Shown here one piece after another: positions 52,386 to 61,008 of a stretch of 64,000 bases of DNA (within the stretch, counting starts at the first letter, position 1; each line of letters opens with the position of its first letter). The notes under the pieces are model-generated. The model was given only the letters and a program-made list of their open reading frames with translations. It searched no databases and had not been told where the DNA came from. The stretch comes from CADCTP01 sp963849885. Lineage in GTDB: Bacteria > Actinomycetota > Actinomycetes > Mycobacteriales > CADCTP01. Location: NCBI GenBank assembly GCA_963849885.1, contig CAWKIV010000023.1, positions 186,001 through 250,000 on the forward strand, in the 5' to 3' direction. Made by a program: the position numbers and the translations under genes.

Positions 52386-55300
52386 TCACGCCGACTCCCG
52401 CATCCGCTGGCTGATCACCGTGGTGATCCCGTCCCCGCGCATGGTCACGCCGTAGAGCGCGTCGGCGATCTCCATGGTCCGCTTCTGGTGGGTGATGACG
52501 ATCAGCTGGCTGGTCGCGCGCAGCTCCTCGACCAGGGTGAGCAGCCGGCCCAGGTTGACGTCGTCGAGCGCGGCCTCGACCTCGTCCATCACGTAGAACG
52601 GCGACGGCCGGGCCCGGAAGATCGCCACCAGCAGCGCCACCGCGGTCAGCGACCGCTCCCCGCCGGACAGCAGCGACAGCCGCTTGATCTTCTTGCCCGG
52701 CGGCCGGGCCTCCACCTCGACGCCGGTGGCCAGCAGGTCGTCCGGCTCGGTGAGGATCAGCTTGCCCTCGCCGCCGGGGAAGAGCGCGCGGAAGACGATC
52801 TCGAACTCCCGGGCGGTGTCCGCGAACGCGGACGCGAACACCTCGTGGATCCGCTCGTCCACCTCGCGCACCACGGTGAGCAGGTCGCGCCGGGTCGCCT
52901 TGAGGTCCTCCAGCTGGGTGGACAGGAACGCGTGCCGCTCCTCCAGCGCCGCGAACTCCTCCAGGGCCAGCGGGTTGACCCTGCCCAGCAGGGCCAGGTC
53001 GCGCTCGGCCCGGGCGGCCCGCTTCTCCTGCACCGCCCGGTCGTACGGGACCGGCTGCGGCGGCTCGGCGCCGTCCTCGCCCCCGTCCTGCAGAGCCTTG
53101 GCGAGCTCCGCGGCCGACGGCGGCACCGGCAGGTCCGGCCCGTACTCGCCGACCAGCGCGTCCAGGTCCACCCCGTACTGCTCGACCGCGACGGTCTCCA
53201 GCTGCTCGATCCGCAGCCGCTGCTCGGCCCGGGCCACCTCGTCCCGGTGCACCACGTCGGTGAGCCGCTCCAGCTCGGCCGCCAGCTCCCGGCTGGACGA
53301 GCGCAGGGCGAGCAGCTCGCCCTCGCGCACCACCCGGGCCTGCTGGGCGGCGTCGCGCTCCTCGGCGGCGACGACCAGCGAGGCCGCGATCCGCACCAGC
53401 GCCGCCTCGGCCGCGCGGGCGACGGCACCGGCCACCGCGGCGCCGCGGGCGCGGGCCCGCCGGCGCTCCTCCTGCCGGGCCCGGGCGGCCCGCTCGGTGG
53501 CGGCCGCGCGCAGCAGCGAGTCGGCCCGGCCGGCCAGCGCGCGCACCCGCTCCTCGCCGGTCCGGACGGCCAGCCGGGCCTCCATCTCGGCCTGCCGGGC
53601 CGCCGGCACCTCGGCCTGCAGCGCGTCCCGCTCCCCGGTGTCCGGCTCCTCGTCCACGCCGGCGCCCTCGGCCGCCTCCAGCCGGGCCTCCAGGTCGGCC
53701 AGCCCGGTCAGGTCGCGCTCGCGGGCCTCGGCCGCGGCGGCCCGGGCCCGGTCCAGCCGGTCGGCCTCGGCGCCGGCCGAGCGGGCGCCGGCGCCGAGCT
53801 GGCCGAGCTGCTCGGCGACCGCGTTGAGCTTCGCGTCGGACTCGTGCAGCTCGCTGAGCGCGCGGTCGACCGCGACGCGGGCGGTGTCGGCGGCCGCCTT
53901 GGCGGTGGTCAGCTCGCCGGCCAGCCGGGTCCGGCGGGCCTCCGCCTCGGCCAGCCGCTGGTCGGCCTCGTCGACCGCGGCCTGCACCTCGATGACGCTC
54001 GGCGCGCTGGCCGAGCCGCCGACGGCCCAGTCCGTCCCGAGCAGGTCGCCGGCCGCGGTGACCGCGCGCACCTCCGGCCGCTCCGCCACCAGCGCCCGCG
54101 CCGCGTCCAGGTCGCCCACCACCGCGACCCGGTCCAGCGCCCTCCCCACCGCCCCCCGCAGCTCCCTCGGCGCCTCCACCAGCTCCACCGCCCACTGCGC
54201 CCCCGCCGGCAACCCACCCCACCCCGCCGATCTTGGTTGAGTCAACGCATCGCGGGGTTCCTCGACGTTGACTTGACCAAGATCGGCGGAGGGGGTGCCG
54301 ACCAGCAGGCCGGCGCGGCCGCCGTCGTCGGTCTTGAGCAGGCGGAGGGCGGCGGCGGCCTCGTCGGGTGAGGAGACGGCGACGGCGTCGGCGATGCCGC
54401 CGAGCGCCGCGGCCAGCGCGGCCTCGTGGCCCGGCCGCACGGTCAGCAGCGCGGCCACCGAGCCGAGCAGCCCGGGCAGCCGGGTGCCGGCGGCGAGCAG
54501 CGCGCCGGCGCCGTCCTTGCGGGTCAGGCCGAGCGCCAGCGCGTCCTTGCGGGCGGACCAGGTGGCCCGGTCCCGCTCCGCCTCCCGCTCCGCCTCGCCC
54601 AGCTCGCGCACCCGGGCCCGGGCCTCGTCGTACGCGGACACCGCGGTCTCGTGCCGGGCGTCCAGGCCGAGCTCGCCCTCGTCCAGCGCGCCGACCTCGG
54701 ACTGCAGCGCGTCGAAGGCGGCCTGCGCGGCCGCGGCCCGGTCCCGGGCCTCGGCCGCCGCGGCGGCCAGCCGGTCGATCTCCTCGGCCTTGGCGGTCAG
54801 CCGGGTGCGGACCGCCTCCACCTGGCCGCCGAGCTTGGCCAGCCCCTCCCGGCGGTCGGCCACCGCGCGCACCGCGGCGACCAGCGCCCGCTCCGCCGCG
54901 GCCAGCCGCTGCTCCAGCGCCTGCCGCTCGGACACCGCCTCGGCCAGCCGGGCCCGGTCGTCCTCCAGCGCCTCGCGCAGCGACTCCTCCTGGCCGCGGA
55001 CCTCGGCCGCCTCGGCCTCCATCGCGGCCGGGTCGCGGCCGGGCCGGGCATCGTCGGAGTCCGCGGACAGGTGCCGGCGGCGCTCCGCGGCCAGCCGGGC
55101 GGTGCCGCGGAAGCGCTCCTCCAGCGCGGACAGCCGATACCAGGTCTCCTGGGCCCGGGCCAGGGCCGGGGCGTCGGCGGCGATCGCCGCCTCCAGCTCG
55201 GCCTCCCGGGCCTGGGCCGCGGCCAGGTCCCGCTCCACCACCGTCCGCCGCTCCCGGACCGCGCTCTCGTCGGCGACCTCGCGGGCCAGCGCCGTACGCA

Positions 55301-56027
55301 GCCCGACCAGGTCGTCGGCCAGCAGCCGGAGCCGGGCGTCGCGCAGGTCGGACTGCACGGTGGCGGCCCGGCGGGCCACCTCGGCCTGCCGGCCCAGCGG
55401 CTTGAGCTGGCGGCGCAGCTCCGCGGTCAGGTCGGTCAGCCGGGTCAGGTTGGCCTGCATCGCGTCCAGCTTCCGCAGCGCCTTCTCCTTGCGCTTGCGG
55501 TGCTTGAGGACGCCGGCCGCCTCCTCGATGAAGCCGCGCCGGTCCTCCGGCTTGGCCTGCAGCACGGAGTCGAGCTGGCCCTGCCCGACGATGACGTGCA
55601 TCTCCCGGCCGATGCCGGAGTCCGACAGCAGCTCCTGGATGTCCAGCAGCCGGCAGGAGGAGCCGTTGATCTCGTACTCGCTGGCGCCGTCGCGGAACAT
55701 CCGGCGGGTGATCGAGACCTCGGTGTAGTCGATCGGCAGCGCGCCGTCGCCGTTGTCGATGGTCAGCGTCACCTCGGCCCGGCCCAGCGGCGGGCGGCCG
55801 GACGACCCGCCGGAGCCGGCCGTGCCGGCGAAGATGACGTCCTCCATCTTGCCGCCGCGCAGCGCCTTCGCGCCCTGCTCGCCGAGCACCCAGGAGATCG
55901 CGTCGACCACGTTGGACTTGCCCGACCCGTTCGGCCCGACGACACAGGTGATGCCCGGCTCGAAGCGCAGGGTGGTCGCCGAGGCGAAGGACTTGAAGCC
56001 CTTCAGCGTGAGGCTCTTGAGGTGCAC
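52386..56027 (-). CDS. smc: Chromosome segregation protein SMC, with a repeat-derived hinge insert
   Basis: 1213 residues. N-terminal ATPase half VHLKSLTLKGFKSFA, Walker A GPNGSGKSN (Lys37), long coiled coils (Ala/Arg/Glu-rich), hinge around residues 490-660 (LLGSVAALLTVRPGHEAALAAALGGIADAV ... GRAGLLVG ... AQWAVELVEAP), second coil, signature LSGGERSLTAVALLVAIF and Walker B FYVMDEVEAALDD. Residues about 580-602 are encoded by a 66-bp palindromic repeat and look unlike SMC. GTG 56027 starts directly at the conserved N-terminus. Condensin core for chromosome organisation. Confidence 0.95.
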   Translation of the reverse strand: MHLKSLTLKGFKSFASATTLRFEPGITCVVGPNGSGKSNVVDAISWVLGEQGAKALRGGKMEDVIFAGTAGSGGSSGRPPLGRAEVTLTIDNGDGALPIDYTEVSITRRMFRDGASEYEINGSSCRLLDIQELLSDSGIGREMHVIVGQGQLDSVLQAKPEDRRGFIEEAAGVLKHRKRKEKALRKLDAMQANLTRLTDLTAELRRQLKPLGRQAEVARRAATVQSDLRDARLRLLADDLVGLRTALAREVADESAVRERRTVVERDLAAAQAREAELEAAIAADAPALARAQETWYRLSALEERFRGTARLAAERRRHLSADSDDARPGRDPAAMEAEAAEVRGQEESLREALEDDRARLAEAVSERQALEQRLAAAERALVAAVRAVADRREGLAKLGGQVEAVRTRLTAKAEEIDRLAAAAAEARDRAAAAQAAFDALQSEVGALDEGELGLDARHETAVSAYDEARARVRELGEAEREAERDRATWSARKDALALGLTRKDGAGALLAAGTRLPGLLGSVAALLTVRPGHEAALAAALGGIADAVAVSSPDEAAAALRLLKTDDGGRAGLLVGTPSADLGQVNVEEPRDALTQPRSAGWGGLPAGAQWAVELVEAPRELRGAVGRALDRVAVVGDLDAARALVAERPEVRAVTAAGDLLGTDWAVGGSASAPSVIEVQAAVDEADQRLAEAEARRTRLAGELTTAKAAADTARVAVDRALSELHESDAKLNAVAEQLGQLGAGARSAGAEADRLDRARAAAAEARERDLTGLADLEARLEAAEGAGVDEEPDTGERDALQAEVPAARQAEMEARLAVRTGEERVRALAGRADSLLRAAATERAARARQEERRRARARGAAVAGAVARAAEAALVRIAASLVVAAEERDAAQQARVVREGELLALRSSSRELAAELERLTDVVHRDEVARAEQRLRIEQLETVAVEQYGVDLDALVGEYGPDLPVPPSAAELAKALQDGGEDGAEPPQPVPYDRAVQEKRAARAERDLALLGRVNPLALEEFAALEERHAFLSTQLEDLKATRRDLLTVVREVDERIHEVFASAFADTAREFEIVFRALFPGGEGKLILTEPDDLLATGVEVEARPPGKKIKRLSLLSGGERSLTAVALLVAIFRARPSPFYVMDEVEAALDDVNLGRLLTLVEELRATSQLIVITHQKRTMEIADALYGVTMRGDGITTVISQRMRESA
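54224..54289. repeat. 66-bp palindromic element inserted in smc
   Basis: Arms CCGCCGATCTTGGTTGAGTC (+AACG) and its near-complement ending TTGACCAAGATCGGCGG, 24 bases each with two mismatches, around an 18-base loop. It is in frame (22 codons) and free of stops in the smc frame. Less GC-rich than its surroundings. No second copy was found in this window. Confidence 0.85.
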
Positions 56028-56204
56028 GACTCTCCGGTGGCGGACGGCGGGGGGCCGGCACGGGGAAGGGCCCTCGCGGCAGACGGTACCCGGTCGGGGT
56101 CGCCGCACGGGTCAGCCCGGGCCGCGTCGCGCCGGACGATCAGCCAGGCCGATTCGCGCCCGTCGACCGGGCGGTCCGGGGCGCGAACCCCGAGCAGGGT
56201 GACA

Positions 56205-56233
56205 CCGCGCCGGTCCTCTTCGGACCGGCGCGG
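56205..56233. terminator. Strong hairpin after the coiled-coil protein gene
   Basis: CCGCGCCGGTCC and GGACCGGCGCGG form a perfect 12-pair stem with a 5-base loop, starting 11 bp beyond the minus-strand stop at 56244. Likely terminator ahead of smc, though without a T tract. Confidence 0.6.
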
Positions 56234-56243
56234 GATCGCGGCA

Positions 56244-56426
56244 TTACGCCAGGGCTGGCTCGGGCAGCTGCGACAGCTGCCGCAGCCCCTGCTCCATGTC
56301 CCGCTCGGTTTGCAGCCGGGCGATCTCTGCCTCGAGATCCCGGACCCGCGTCCGCAGGAACGTCACCTCATCGACGAGGCGACGGTCGGGGACTGCACCT
56401 ACGTAGCCGAGAAGGGCCTTCGCCAT
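56244..56426 (-). CDS. Small coiled-coil protein (60 residues)
   Basis: MAKALLGYVGAVPDRRLVDE then VTFLRTRVRDLEAEIARLQT and a short tail. The conserved-looking N-terminus (MAKALLGYVG) resembles a small actinobacterial protein family of unknown function. ATG 56426 has GGAGG nine bases upstream; the frame continues to 56570 but loses coding character. Possible DNA- or membrane-associated dimer. Confidence 0.7.
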   Translation of the reverse strand: MAKALLGYVGAVPDRRLVDEVTFLRTRVRDLEAEIARLQTERDMEQGLRQLSQLPEPALA

Positions 56427-56470
56427 CTCGTGGGCCTCCACACCAGACGCTTCGGTGGGTCTTAGGAAGG

Positions 56471-56502
56471 GCACGCGCAGCGCGGACAAGTCCGGCGCGT
56501 GC
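56471..56502. terminator. Hairpin after the mutM-acylphosphatase operon
   Basis: GCACGCGC ... GCGCGTGC with an inner CGGAC-AA-GTCCG pair (four-base bulge) lies 70 bp downstream of the acylphosphatase stop on the minus strand. Plausible terminator; no T tract. Confidence 0.35.
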
Positions 56503-56573
56503 AACAGGTCAAGGGTCGCATGCGGCGGCACTCCGGTCAACGGCCTGCCGTCGCACGGTGTGTCCACCACGGG

Positions 56574-56858
56574 TCACCGCTCGACGAAACCGGCCATTCC
56601 ACCCCGCGACTGGCCCCACCGGTCGACTACGGTCCGTACGCGTCCGGGCGTGTTTGGTCCGTTCAGGGCGTCCAGCAGGGCCTGGCAGGCATCCCGCGGG
56701 CCCTCGGCGACGACCTCCACCCGGCCGTCCTCGAGGTTCGCCGCCGAGCCGACCAGGCCGAGCTCCAGCGCCCGGGACCGGACCCACCAGCGGAAGCCGA
56801 CGCCCTGCACCCGGCCGTGCACCCAGGCGGTCAGCCGGACCGGCCCGCCCGCGCTCAC
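56574..56858 (-). CDS. Acylphosphatase
   Basis: 94 residues. Catalytic Arg in GRVQGVGFRWWV and Asn in SAANLEDGRVEVVAEGP, the two diagnostic blocks. Hydrolyses carboxyl-phosphate bonds. The GTG at 56858 overlaps the mutM stop (GTGA); the frame is open far upstream but that is mutM's shadow. Confidence 0.92.
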   Translation of the reverse strand: MSAGGPVRLTAWVHGRVQGVGFRWWVRSRALELGLVGSAANLEDGRVEVVAEGPRDACQALLDALNGPNTPGRVRTVVDRWGQSRGGMAGFVER

Positions 56859-57745
56859 CAGCGGGGCCGCCGCGGGCGCGGCTGGCAGGTCGGGCAGAAG
56901 TAGGACGACCGGTTCATGAACGGCTCCCGCCGGATCGGGGTGCCGTCCCGCCGGCACGGCTCGTCCCGGCGGCCGTAGACGTCCAGCGAGCGGTCGAAGT
57001 AGCCGCTCTCCCCGTTGACGTTGACGTACAGCGAGTCGAACGACGTGCCGCCGGCGTCCAGCGCCTCGGTCATCACCGCCCGTACGCCGTCCACCAGCCG
57101 GGCGACCACCGGCCGGGTGAGCGTCTCGGTCGGCCGCGCGTAGTGCAGCCGGGCCCGCCACAGCGCCTCGTCGGCGTAGATGTTGCCGATGCCGGAGACC
57201 AGCGACTGGTCCAGCAGCGCGCGCTTGATCCCGGTCCGCCGGCGGCGCAGGGCGGCGGTGAGCGCGGTCACCTCGAAGGCCGGGTCCAGCGGGTCCCGGC
57301 CGATGTGCGCGATGGGAACCGGGACACTGGTCTCGCCGGAGCGGACCAGCGGCTCCACCGACAGCCCGCCGAACGTGCGCTGGTCGACGTACCGGAGCTC
57401 GGGTCCGCCGTCGGTGAACGCGAGCCGGGCGCGCAGGTGCGGCCCGGGCGGCTCCCCCGGCGGCAGCATCAGCAGCTGGCCGCTCATCCCGAGGTGGCCG
57501 AGCAGCGCCTCGCCCGGGAAGTCGGCCGGGGCGTCGGACCCGCTCAGCGGCAGCCACAGGTATTTCCCGCGCCGGCAGGCGGCCGTCACCGTGCGCCCGA
57601 CCAGCCGGGCCACCACGTCGGCCGGGCCGGCCAGGTGCCGCCGGGTCGCCCGCGGGTGCAGCATCTCCGCCGCCGCCACGGTCCGGCCGACCACCCAGCG
57701 GTCCAGCCCGCGGCGCACGGTCTCCACCTCGGGCAGCTCCGGCAC
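56855..57745 (-). CDS. mutM: Formamidopyrimidine-DNA glycosylase
   Basis: 296 residues; removes 8-oxoguanine and nicks abasic sites. N-terminus PELPEVETVRRGL with catalytic Pro and Glu, GKYLWLPLSG, H2TH region KRALLDQSLVSGIGNIYADEALWRA, and C-terminal zinc finger. In the finger the first pair reads C-R-R-D instead of C-x-x-C (EPCRRDGTPIRRE then FMNRSSYFCPTCQ): one zinc ligand is replaced by Asp. GTG 57745. Confidence 0.95.
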   Translation of the reverse strand: MPELPEVETVRRGLDRWVVGRTVAAAEMLHPRATRRHLAGPADVVARLVGRTVTAACRRGKYLWLPLSGSDAPADFPGEALLGHLGMSGQLLMLPPGEPPGPHLRARLAFTDGGPELRYVDQRTFGGLSVEPLVRSGETSVPVPIAHIGRDPLDPAFEVTALTAALRRRRTGIKRALLDQSLVSGIGNIYADEALWRARLHYARPTETLTRPVVARLVDGVRAVMTEALDAGGTSFDSLYVNVNGESGYFDRSLDVYGRRDEPCRRDGTPIRREPFMNRSSYFCPTCQPRPRRPRW

Positions 57746-57790
57746 GGCGACCACGGTAGGCCGCCGGGGGGCGCGGGTAGGGCCGGGGGC

Positions 57791-58213
57791 ATGGAGTACG
57801 AGGAGAGCCGCGGCATGCCGGCCGACGCCGAGATCGTCTTCGACGTGCTGTCCGACGTGGACACGATGGAGCGCTGGCTGCCGACCGCGATGGAGGTGGA
57901 GACGGCCGGGCCGGACCGGGTGCACGTCGAGGGCGACGAGGGCGACCGGCACTACGACGCCGAGGGGCTCTTCCGGGCCCGGCGGGACCAGCTGCGGATC
58001 GAGTGGGGCAGCGAGGGGCCGGACTACGCCGGCTGGGCGCAGGTCTACCACTCCGGCGCGGGCGCCAGCGAGGTCAACCTGCACCTGTCGTTCTTCGGCG
58101 ACCAGCCGATGGCGCACGAGGGTGCCGCGGCCGGCGAGATCCGGAAGGGCATGCGGGACGCCCTGCAGCGACTGGAGGAGGAGGTGACCCGCCGGGTCAC
58201 CGACGCGGGCTAG
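57791..58213 (+). CDS. SRPBCC-like hypothetical protein
   Basis: 140 residues. DAEIVFDVLSDVDTMERWLP, then alternating strands (RVHVEGDEGDRHYDAEGLF, QLRIEWGSEG), SEVNLHLSFFGDQP and a long C-terminal helix fit the SRPBCC/polyketide cyclase fold. No enzymatic residues identified. ATG 57791, behind GCCGGGGGC. Its stop overlaps the rnc stop. Confidence 0.75.
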   Translation: MEYEESRGMPADAEIVFDVLSDVDTMERWLPTAMEVETAGPDRVHVEGDEGDRHYDAEGLFRARRDQLRIEWGSEGPDYAGWAQVYHSGAGASEVNLHLSFFGDQPMAHEGAAAGEIRKGMRDALQRLEEEVTRRVTDAG

Positions 58214-58938
58214 CCGGAGGCGCGGGGGAACCGGTCCTGCAGGGTGGTCCAGGCGGCCTCGGCCGCCTTCTGCTCGGCCTCCTTCTTGCTCCGGCCGGCG
58301 CCGCTGCCGAAGGACTCGCCGCCGACCCGGGCCACCGCGGTGAAGGACTTGGCGTGGTCCGGCCCCTCCTCGCTGACCGAGTACTCCGGGACGCCGAGCG
58401 ACAGCGTCGCGGTCAGCTCCTGCAGCGAGGTCTTCCAGTCCAGCCCGGCGCCGCGCTGCGCGGACTCGGCCAGCACCGGGTCGAAGAGCTTGTGCACCAC
58501 GGTGTCCGCGACGGCCAGCCCGTGCTGCACGTAGACGGCGCCGAGCAGCGCCTCCAGCGTGTCGGCCAGGATGCTCGCCTTGTCCCGGCCGCCGGTGACC
58601 TCCTCGCCGCGGCCGAGCCGGACGTACGCGCCCAGGCCGGTCGGGCCGAGCCGGCGGGCGACGTCGGCCAGCGCGCGCATGTTGACCACCGAGGCGCGCA
58701 GCTTGGCCAGCTGCCCCTCCGGCAGGTCGGGGTGGCCGGAGTAGAGCGCGTCGGTGATGACCAGGCCGAGCACGGCGTCGCCGAGGAACTCCAGCCGCTC
58801 GTTGGTCGGCAGCCCGCCGTTCTCGTACGCGTACGACCGGTGGGTCAGCGCGCGGCTCAGCAGCTCGGCGTCCAAGGTGACGCCGAGCGCGTCCTCCAGC
58901 GAGGACGGGTGCGGGAGCGGTCGCGGACCTCCGGTCAC
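58210..58938 (-). CDS. rnc: Ribonuclease III
   Basis: 242 residues; processes rRNA precursors and structured mRNAs. Signature NERLEFLGDAVLGLVITDAL, DTLEALLGAVYVQHG, and a C-terminal dsRNA-binding domain (DWKTSLQELTATLSLG ... GAGRSKKEAEQKAAEAAW). GTG 58938, 4 bp after the rpmF stop. Confidence 0.96.
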   Translation of the reverse strand: MTGGPRPLPHPSSLEDALGVTLDAELLSRALTHRSYAYENGGLPTNERLEFLGDAVLGLVITDALYSGHPDLPEGQLAKLRASVVNMRALADVARRLGPTGLGAYVRLGRGEEVTGGRDKASILADTLEALLGAVYVQHGLAVADTVVHKLFDPVLAESAQRGAGLDWKTSLQELTATLSLGVPEYSVSEEGPDHAKSFTAVARVGGESFGSGAGRSKKEAEQKAAEAAWTTLQDRFPRASG

Positions 58939-58942
58939 GGGG

Positions 58943-59122
58943 TCAGGCCGGCAGGACCTGCTTGTTGTCGTACGTCCCGCAGTTCGAGCAGGCGGTGTGC
59001 GGGAGCTTCGGCTTGCGGCAGGCGCGGTTTTCGCACTGGACCAGCGTCGGGGCAGACGTCTTCCACTGCGACCGGCGGGACCGGGTGTTGCTCCGGGACA
59101 TCCGGCGCTTCGGGACTGCCAC
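58943..59122 (-). CDS. rpmF: 50S ribosomal protein L32
   Basis: 59 residues, GTG 59122 to TGA 58943. MAVPKRRMSRSNTRSRRSQW, then a four-cysteine zinc motif CENRAC and CSNCGTYDN. Ends QVLPA. The zinc-binding (C+) form. Between DUF177 and rnc, the standard order. Confidence 0.95.
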   Translation of the reverse strand: MAVPKRRMSRSNTRSRRSQWKTSAPTLVQCENRACRKPKLPHTACSNCGTYDNKQVLPA

Positions 59123-59125
59123 TGT

Positions 59126-59713
59126 CTACTCCTGACTCTCGGTGCTGCTGCTGACGGTGCCGGTGCGGTCGGCGAGCGCCGCCCAGCGGGGGTCGACGGG
59201 TGCGGCGTGCGAGTGGTCCGCGGGCAGCTGGTCGAGGACCGCGCCGCAGTCGGGGCACAGCCCGCGGCAGTCCTCCCGGCACAGCGGGCTGAGCGGCAGC
59301 GCGAGCACCAGCGCGTCGCGCACCACCGGCTCCAGGTCGAGGTGGTCACCGATCAGGTGGCTGACCTCGTCCGCCTCGGTGGTCTCCTCGGTGGCCGAGT
59401 CCTCGTACGCGAACAGCTCCTGCACGTCCACGGTGAGCCCGTCGGCGACCGGGCCGAGGCAGCGGGCGCACTCGCCGGTGACCGCCGCGGTCACCGTGCC
59501 GGACACCAGCACGCCCTCGACCACCGACTCCAGCCGGAGGTCGAGCTCGAGCGGCTCGCCGGGCGGCACCCGGGCCAGGTCGATGCCGAGGCCCTCCGGC
59601 GCCGGCACGCTGCGGGCGACGGCTCGCATCGACCCCGGGCGGCGGCCCAGCTCGCGCACGTCGAGCACGAGGGGCCGGCGCGGGTCGAGCCGGGACGTCG
59701 TCTTCGCAGGCAT
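59126..59713 (-). CDS. DUF177 (YceD) family protein
   Basis: 195 residues. PLVLDVRELGRRPGSMRAV at the N-terminus, ECARCLGPV and the C-terminal CREDCRGLCPDCGAVLDQLP cysteine cluster. The family acts in 23S rRNA/ribosome accumulation and is always beside rpmF. ATG 59713 is taken over an earlier GTG. 3 bp gap to rpmF. Confidence 0.92.
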   Translation of the reverse strand: MPAKTTSRLDPRRPLVLDVRELGRRPGSMRAVARSVPAPEGLGIDLARVPPGEPLELDLRLESVVEGVLVSGTVTAAVTGECARCLGPVADGLTVDVQELFAYEDSATEETTEADEVSHLIGDHLDLEPVVRDALVLALPLSPLCREDCRGLCPDCGAVLDQLPADHSHAAPVDPRWAALADRTGTVSSSTESQE

Positions 59714-59817
59714 GGTCACTTCTCGCAGGCAGGCAGGACAGGGCCCGTCGCCGGACCGGCCGCCCAGGTTACCGGAGTGACCGGGGTGCCGTCGAAATGC
59801 CCCGTCCGCGGGCGGCG

Positions 59818-60453
59818 TCAGCGGTGGCCGGCGAGCCCGGCCCGGTCGGCGTCCCGGGCCGCGGCGGGACCGGGCAGCGCGGCCCAGCCGGCGCCGGACC
59901 CGCCGGGGTGGTGGTCCGGGTCGTCCGGGTCACCCGGCTCGGCCGGCCGGCGGAGCAGGTCCCGGCCCCGCTCGACCGTGCCGAGCAGCCGGCTCAGCGT
60001 GTCCTCCAGCGCGGCCAGCTTCTCGTCCGCGTACCCGTCCGCGTCCGCGCGCAGCCGGTCGGCCCGCTCCCGGGCCGCCGCCAGCACGCCGCGGGCCTCG
60101 GCCTCGGCGGCCCGCCGCACCCCGTCGGCGGACACCATCCGCTCGGCGTCCGCGCGGGCGGCGGCCCGCACCCGGTCGGCCTCGGCCCGGGCGCCGGCCA
60201 CCAGCCGGTCCGCCTCCGCGCGGGCGTCCCCGATCGCCTGGTCCCGCCGGTCCCGGGCCTGGCCGAGCAGCTCCTCCCGGGCCGCGACCACCCCGCGGGC
60301 GTCCTCCAGCGCGTCCGGCAGCGCGGCCCGCAGCTCGTCCAGCAGGTCGAGCACCTCCTCGCGGGGCACCACGCAGGACGCGGACAGCGGCACCGCGCGG
60401 GCCGACTCGACCAGCGCGACCAGCTCGTCCAGCGCGTCCGGGACCCGGCGCAT
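59818..60453 (-). CDS. DivIVA-like coiled-coil protein
   Basis: 211 residues. MRRVPDALDELVALVESARAVPLSASCVV, then a long Ala/Arg/Glu coiled coil (RDQAIGDARAEADRLVAGAR, AEADRVRAAARADAERMVSA) of the DivIVA/ATP-synthase-b type and a Gly/Pro/Asp tail. Annotated in other actinobacteria as a cell division initiation-like protein beside coaD. ATG 60453 preferred on similarity of the N-terminus; a GTG at 60471 is possible. Confidence 0.8.
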   Translation of the reverse strand: MRRVPDALDELVALVESARAVPLSASCVVPREEVLDLLDELRAALPDALEDARGVVAAREELLGQARDRRDQAIGDARAEADRLVAGARAEADRVRAAARADAERMVSADGVRRAAEAEARGVLAAARERADRLRADADGYADEKLAALEDTLSRLLGTVERGRDLLRRPAEPGDPDDPDHHPGGSGAGWAALPGPAAARDADRAGLAGHR

Positions 60454-60492
60454 GGCCTCGTGGGCTCGCACGGGCTCAGCGTAGGAAGGAAA

Positions 60493-61008
60493 TCAGCGCT
60501 GCTCGGCCAGGCGCGCCGCGAGCCGCTCCAGCACCAGCGCCGGGACCAGCCGGCTGACGTCCCCGTCCCAGGTGGCGATCTCCTTGACCAGGCTGGAGGA
60601 CAGGAAGCTGAACTCCGGGTTGGTCGGCATGAAGACCGTCTCGACGCCGGTCAGCCCGTGGTTCATCTGGGCCATCTTCAGCTCGTAGTCGAAGTCGCTG
60701 ACCGCCCGGATCCCCTTCACGATGACCGGGATGTCGTGCGCCTGGCAGTAGTGCACCAGCAGCCCGTGGAACGAGTCGACCCGGACGTTGCCGTATTCCG
60801 CGGTGACCGCGGTGAGCATGTCGATCCGCTCCTCGACCGAGAAGAGGCTGGACTTGCCCTTGTTGACCAGCACGGCGACGACGACCTCGTCGTAGAGCCG
60901 GCTGGACCGGCCGATGATGTCGAGGTGCCCGAGCGTGACCGGGTCGAACGAGCCCGGGCAGACCGCTCGCCGCACCACCGCGGGGTCGGCTCCGCTGCCG
61001 CTGCTCAC
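60493..61008 (-). CDS. coaD: Pantetheine-phosphate adenylyltransferase
   Basis: 171 residues; penultimate step of coenzyme A synthesis. Nucleotidyltransferase motif CPGSFDPVTLGHLDII (GHxxI), NKGKSSLFSVEERIDML, and SSSLVKEIATWDGDVS. GTG 61008 overlaps the rsmD stop (GTGA). Confidence 0.95.
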   Translation of the reverse strand: MSSGSGADPAVVRRAVCPGSFDPVTLGHLDIIGRSSRLYDEVVVAVLVNKGKSSLFSVEERIDMLTAVTAEYGNVRVDSFHGLLVHYCQAHDIPVIVKGIRAVSDFDYELKMAQMNHGLTGVETVFMPTNPEFSFLSSSLVKEIATWDGDVSRLVPALVLERLAARLAEQR

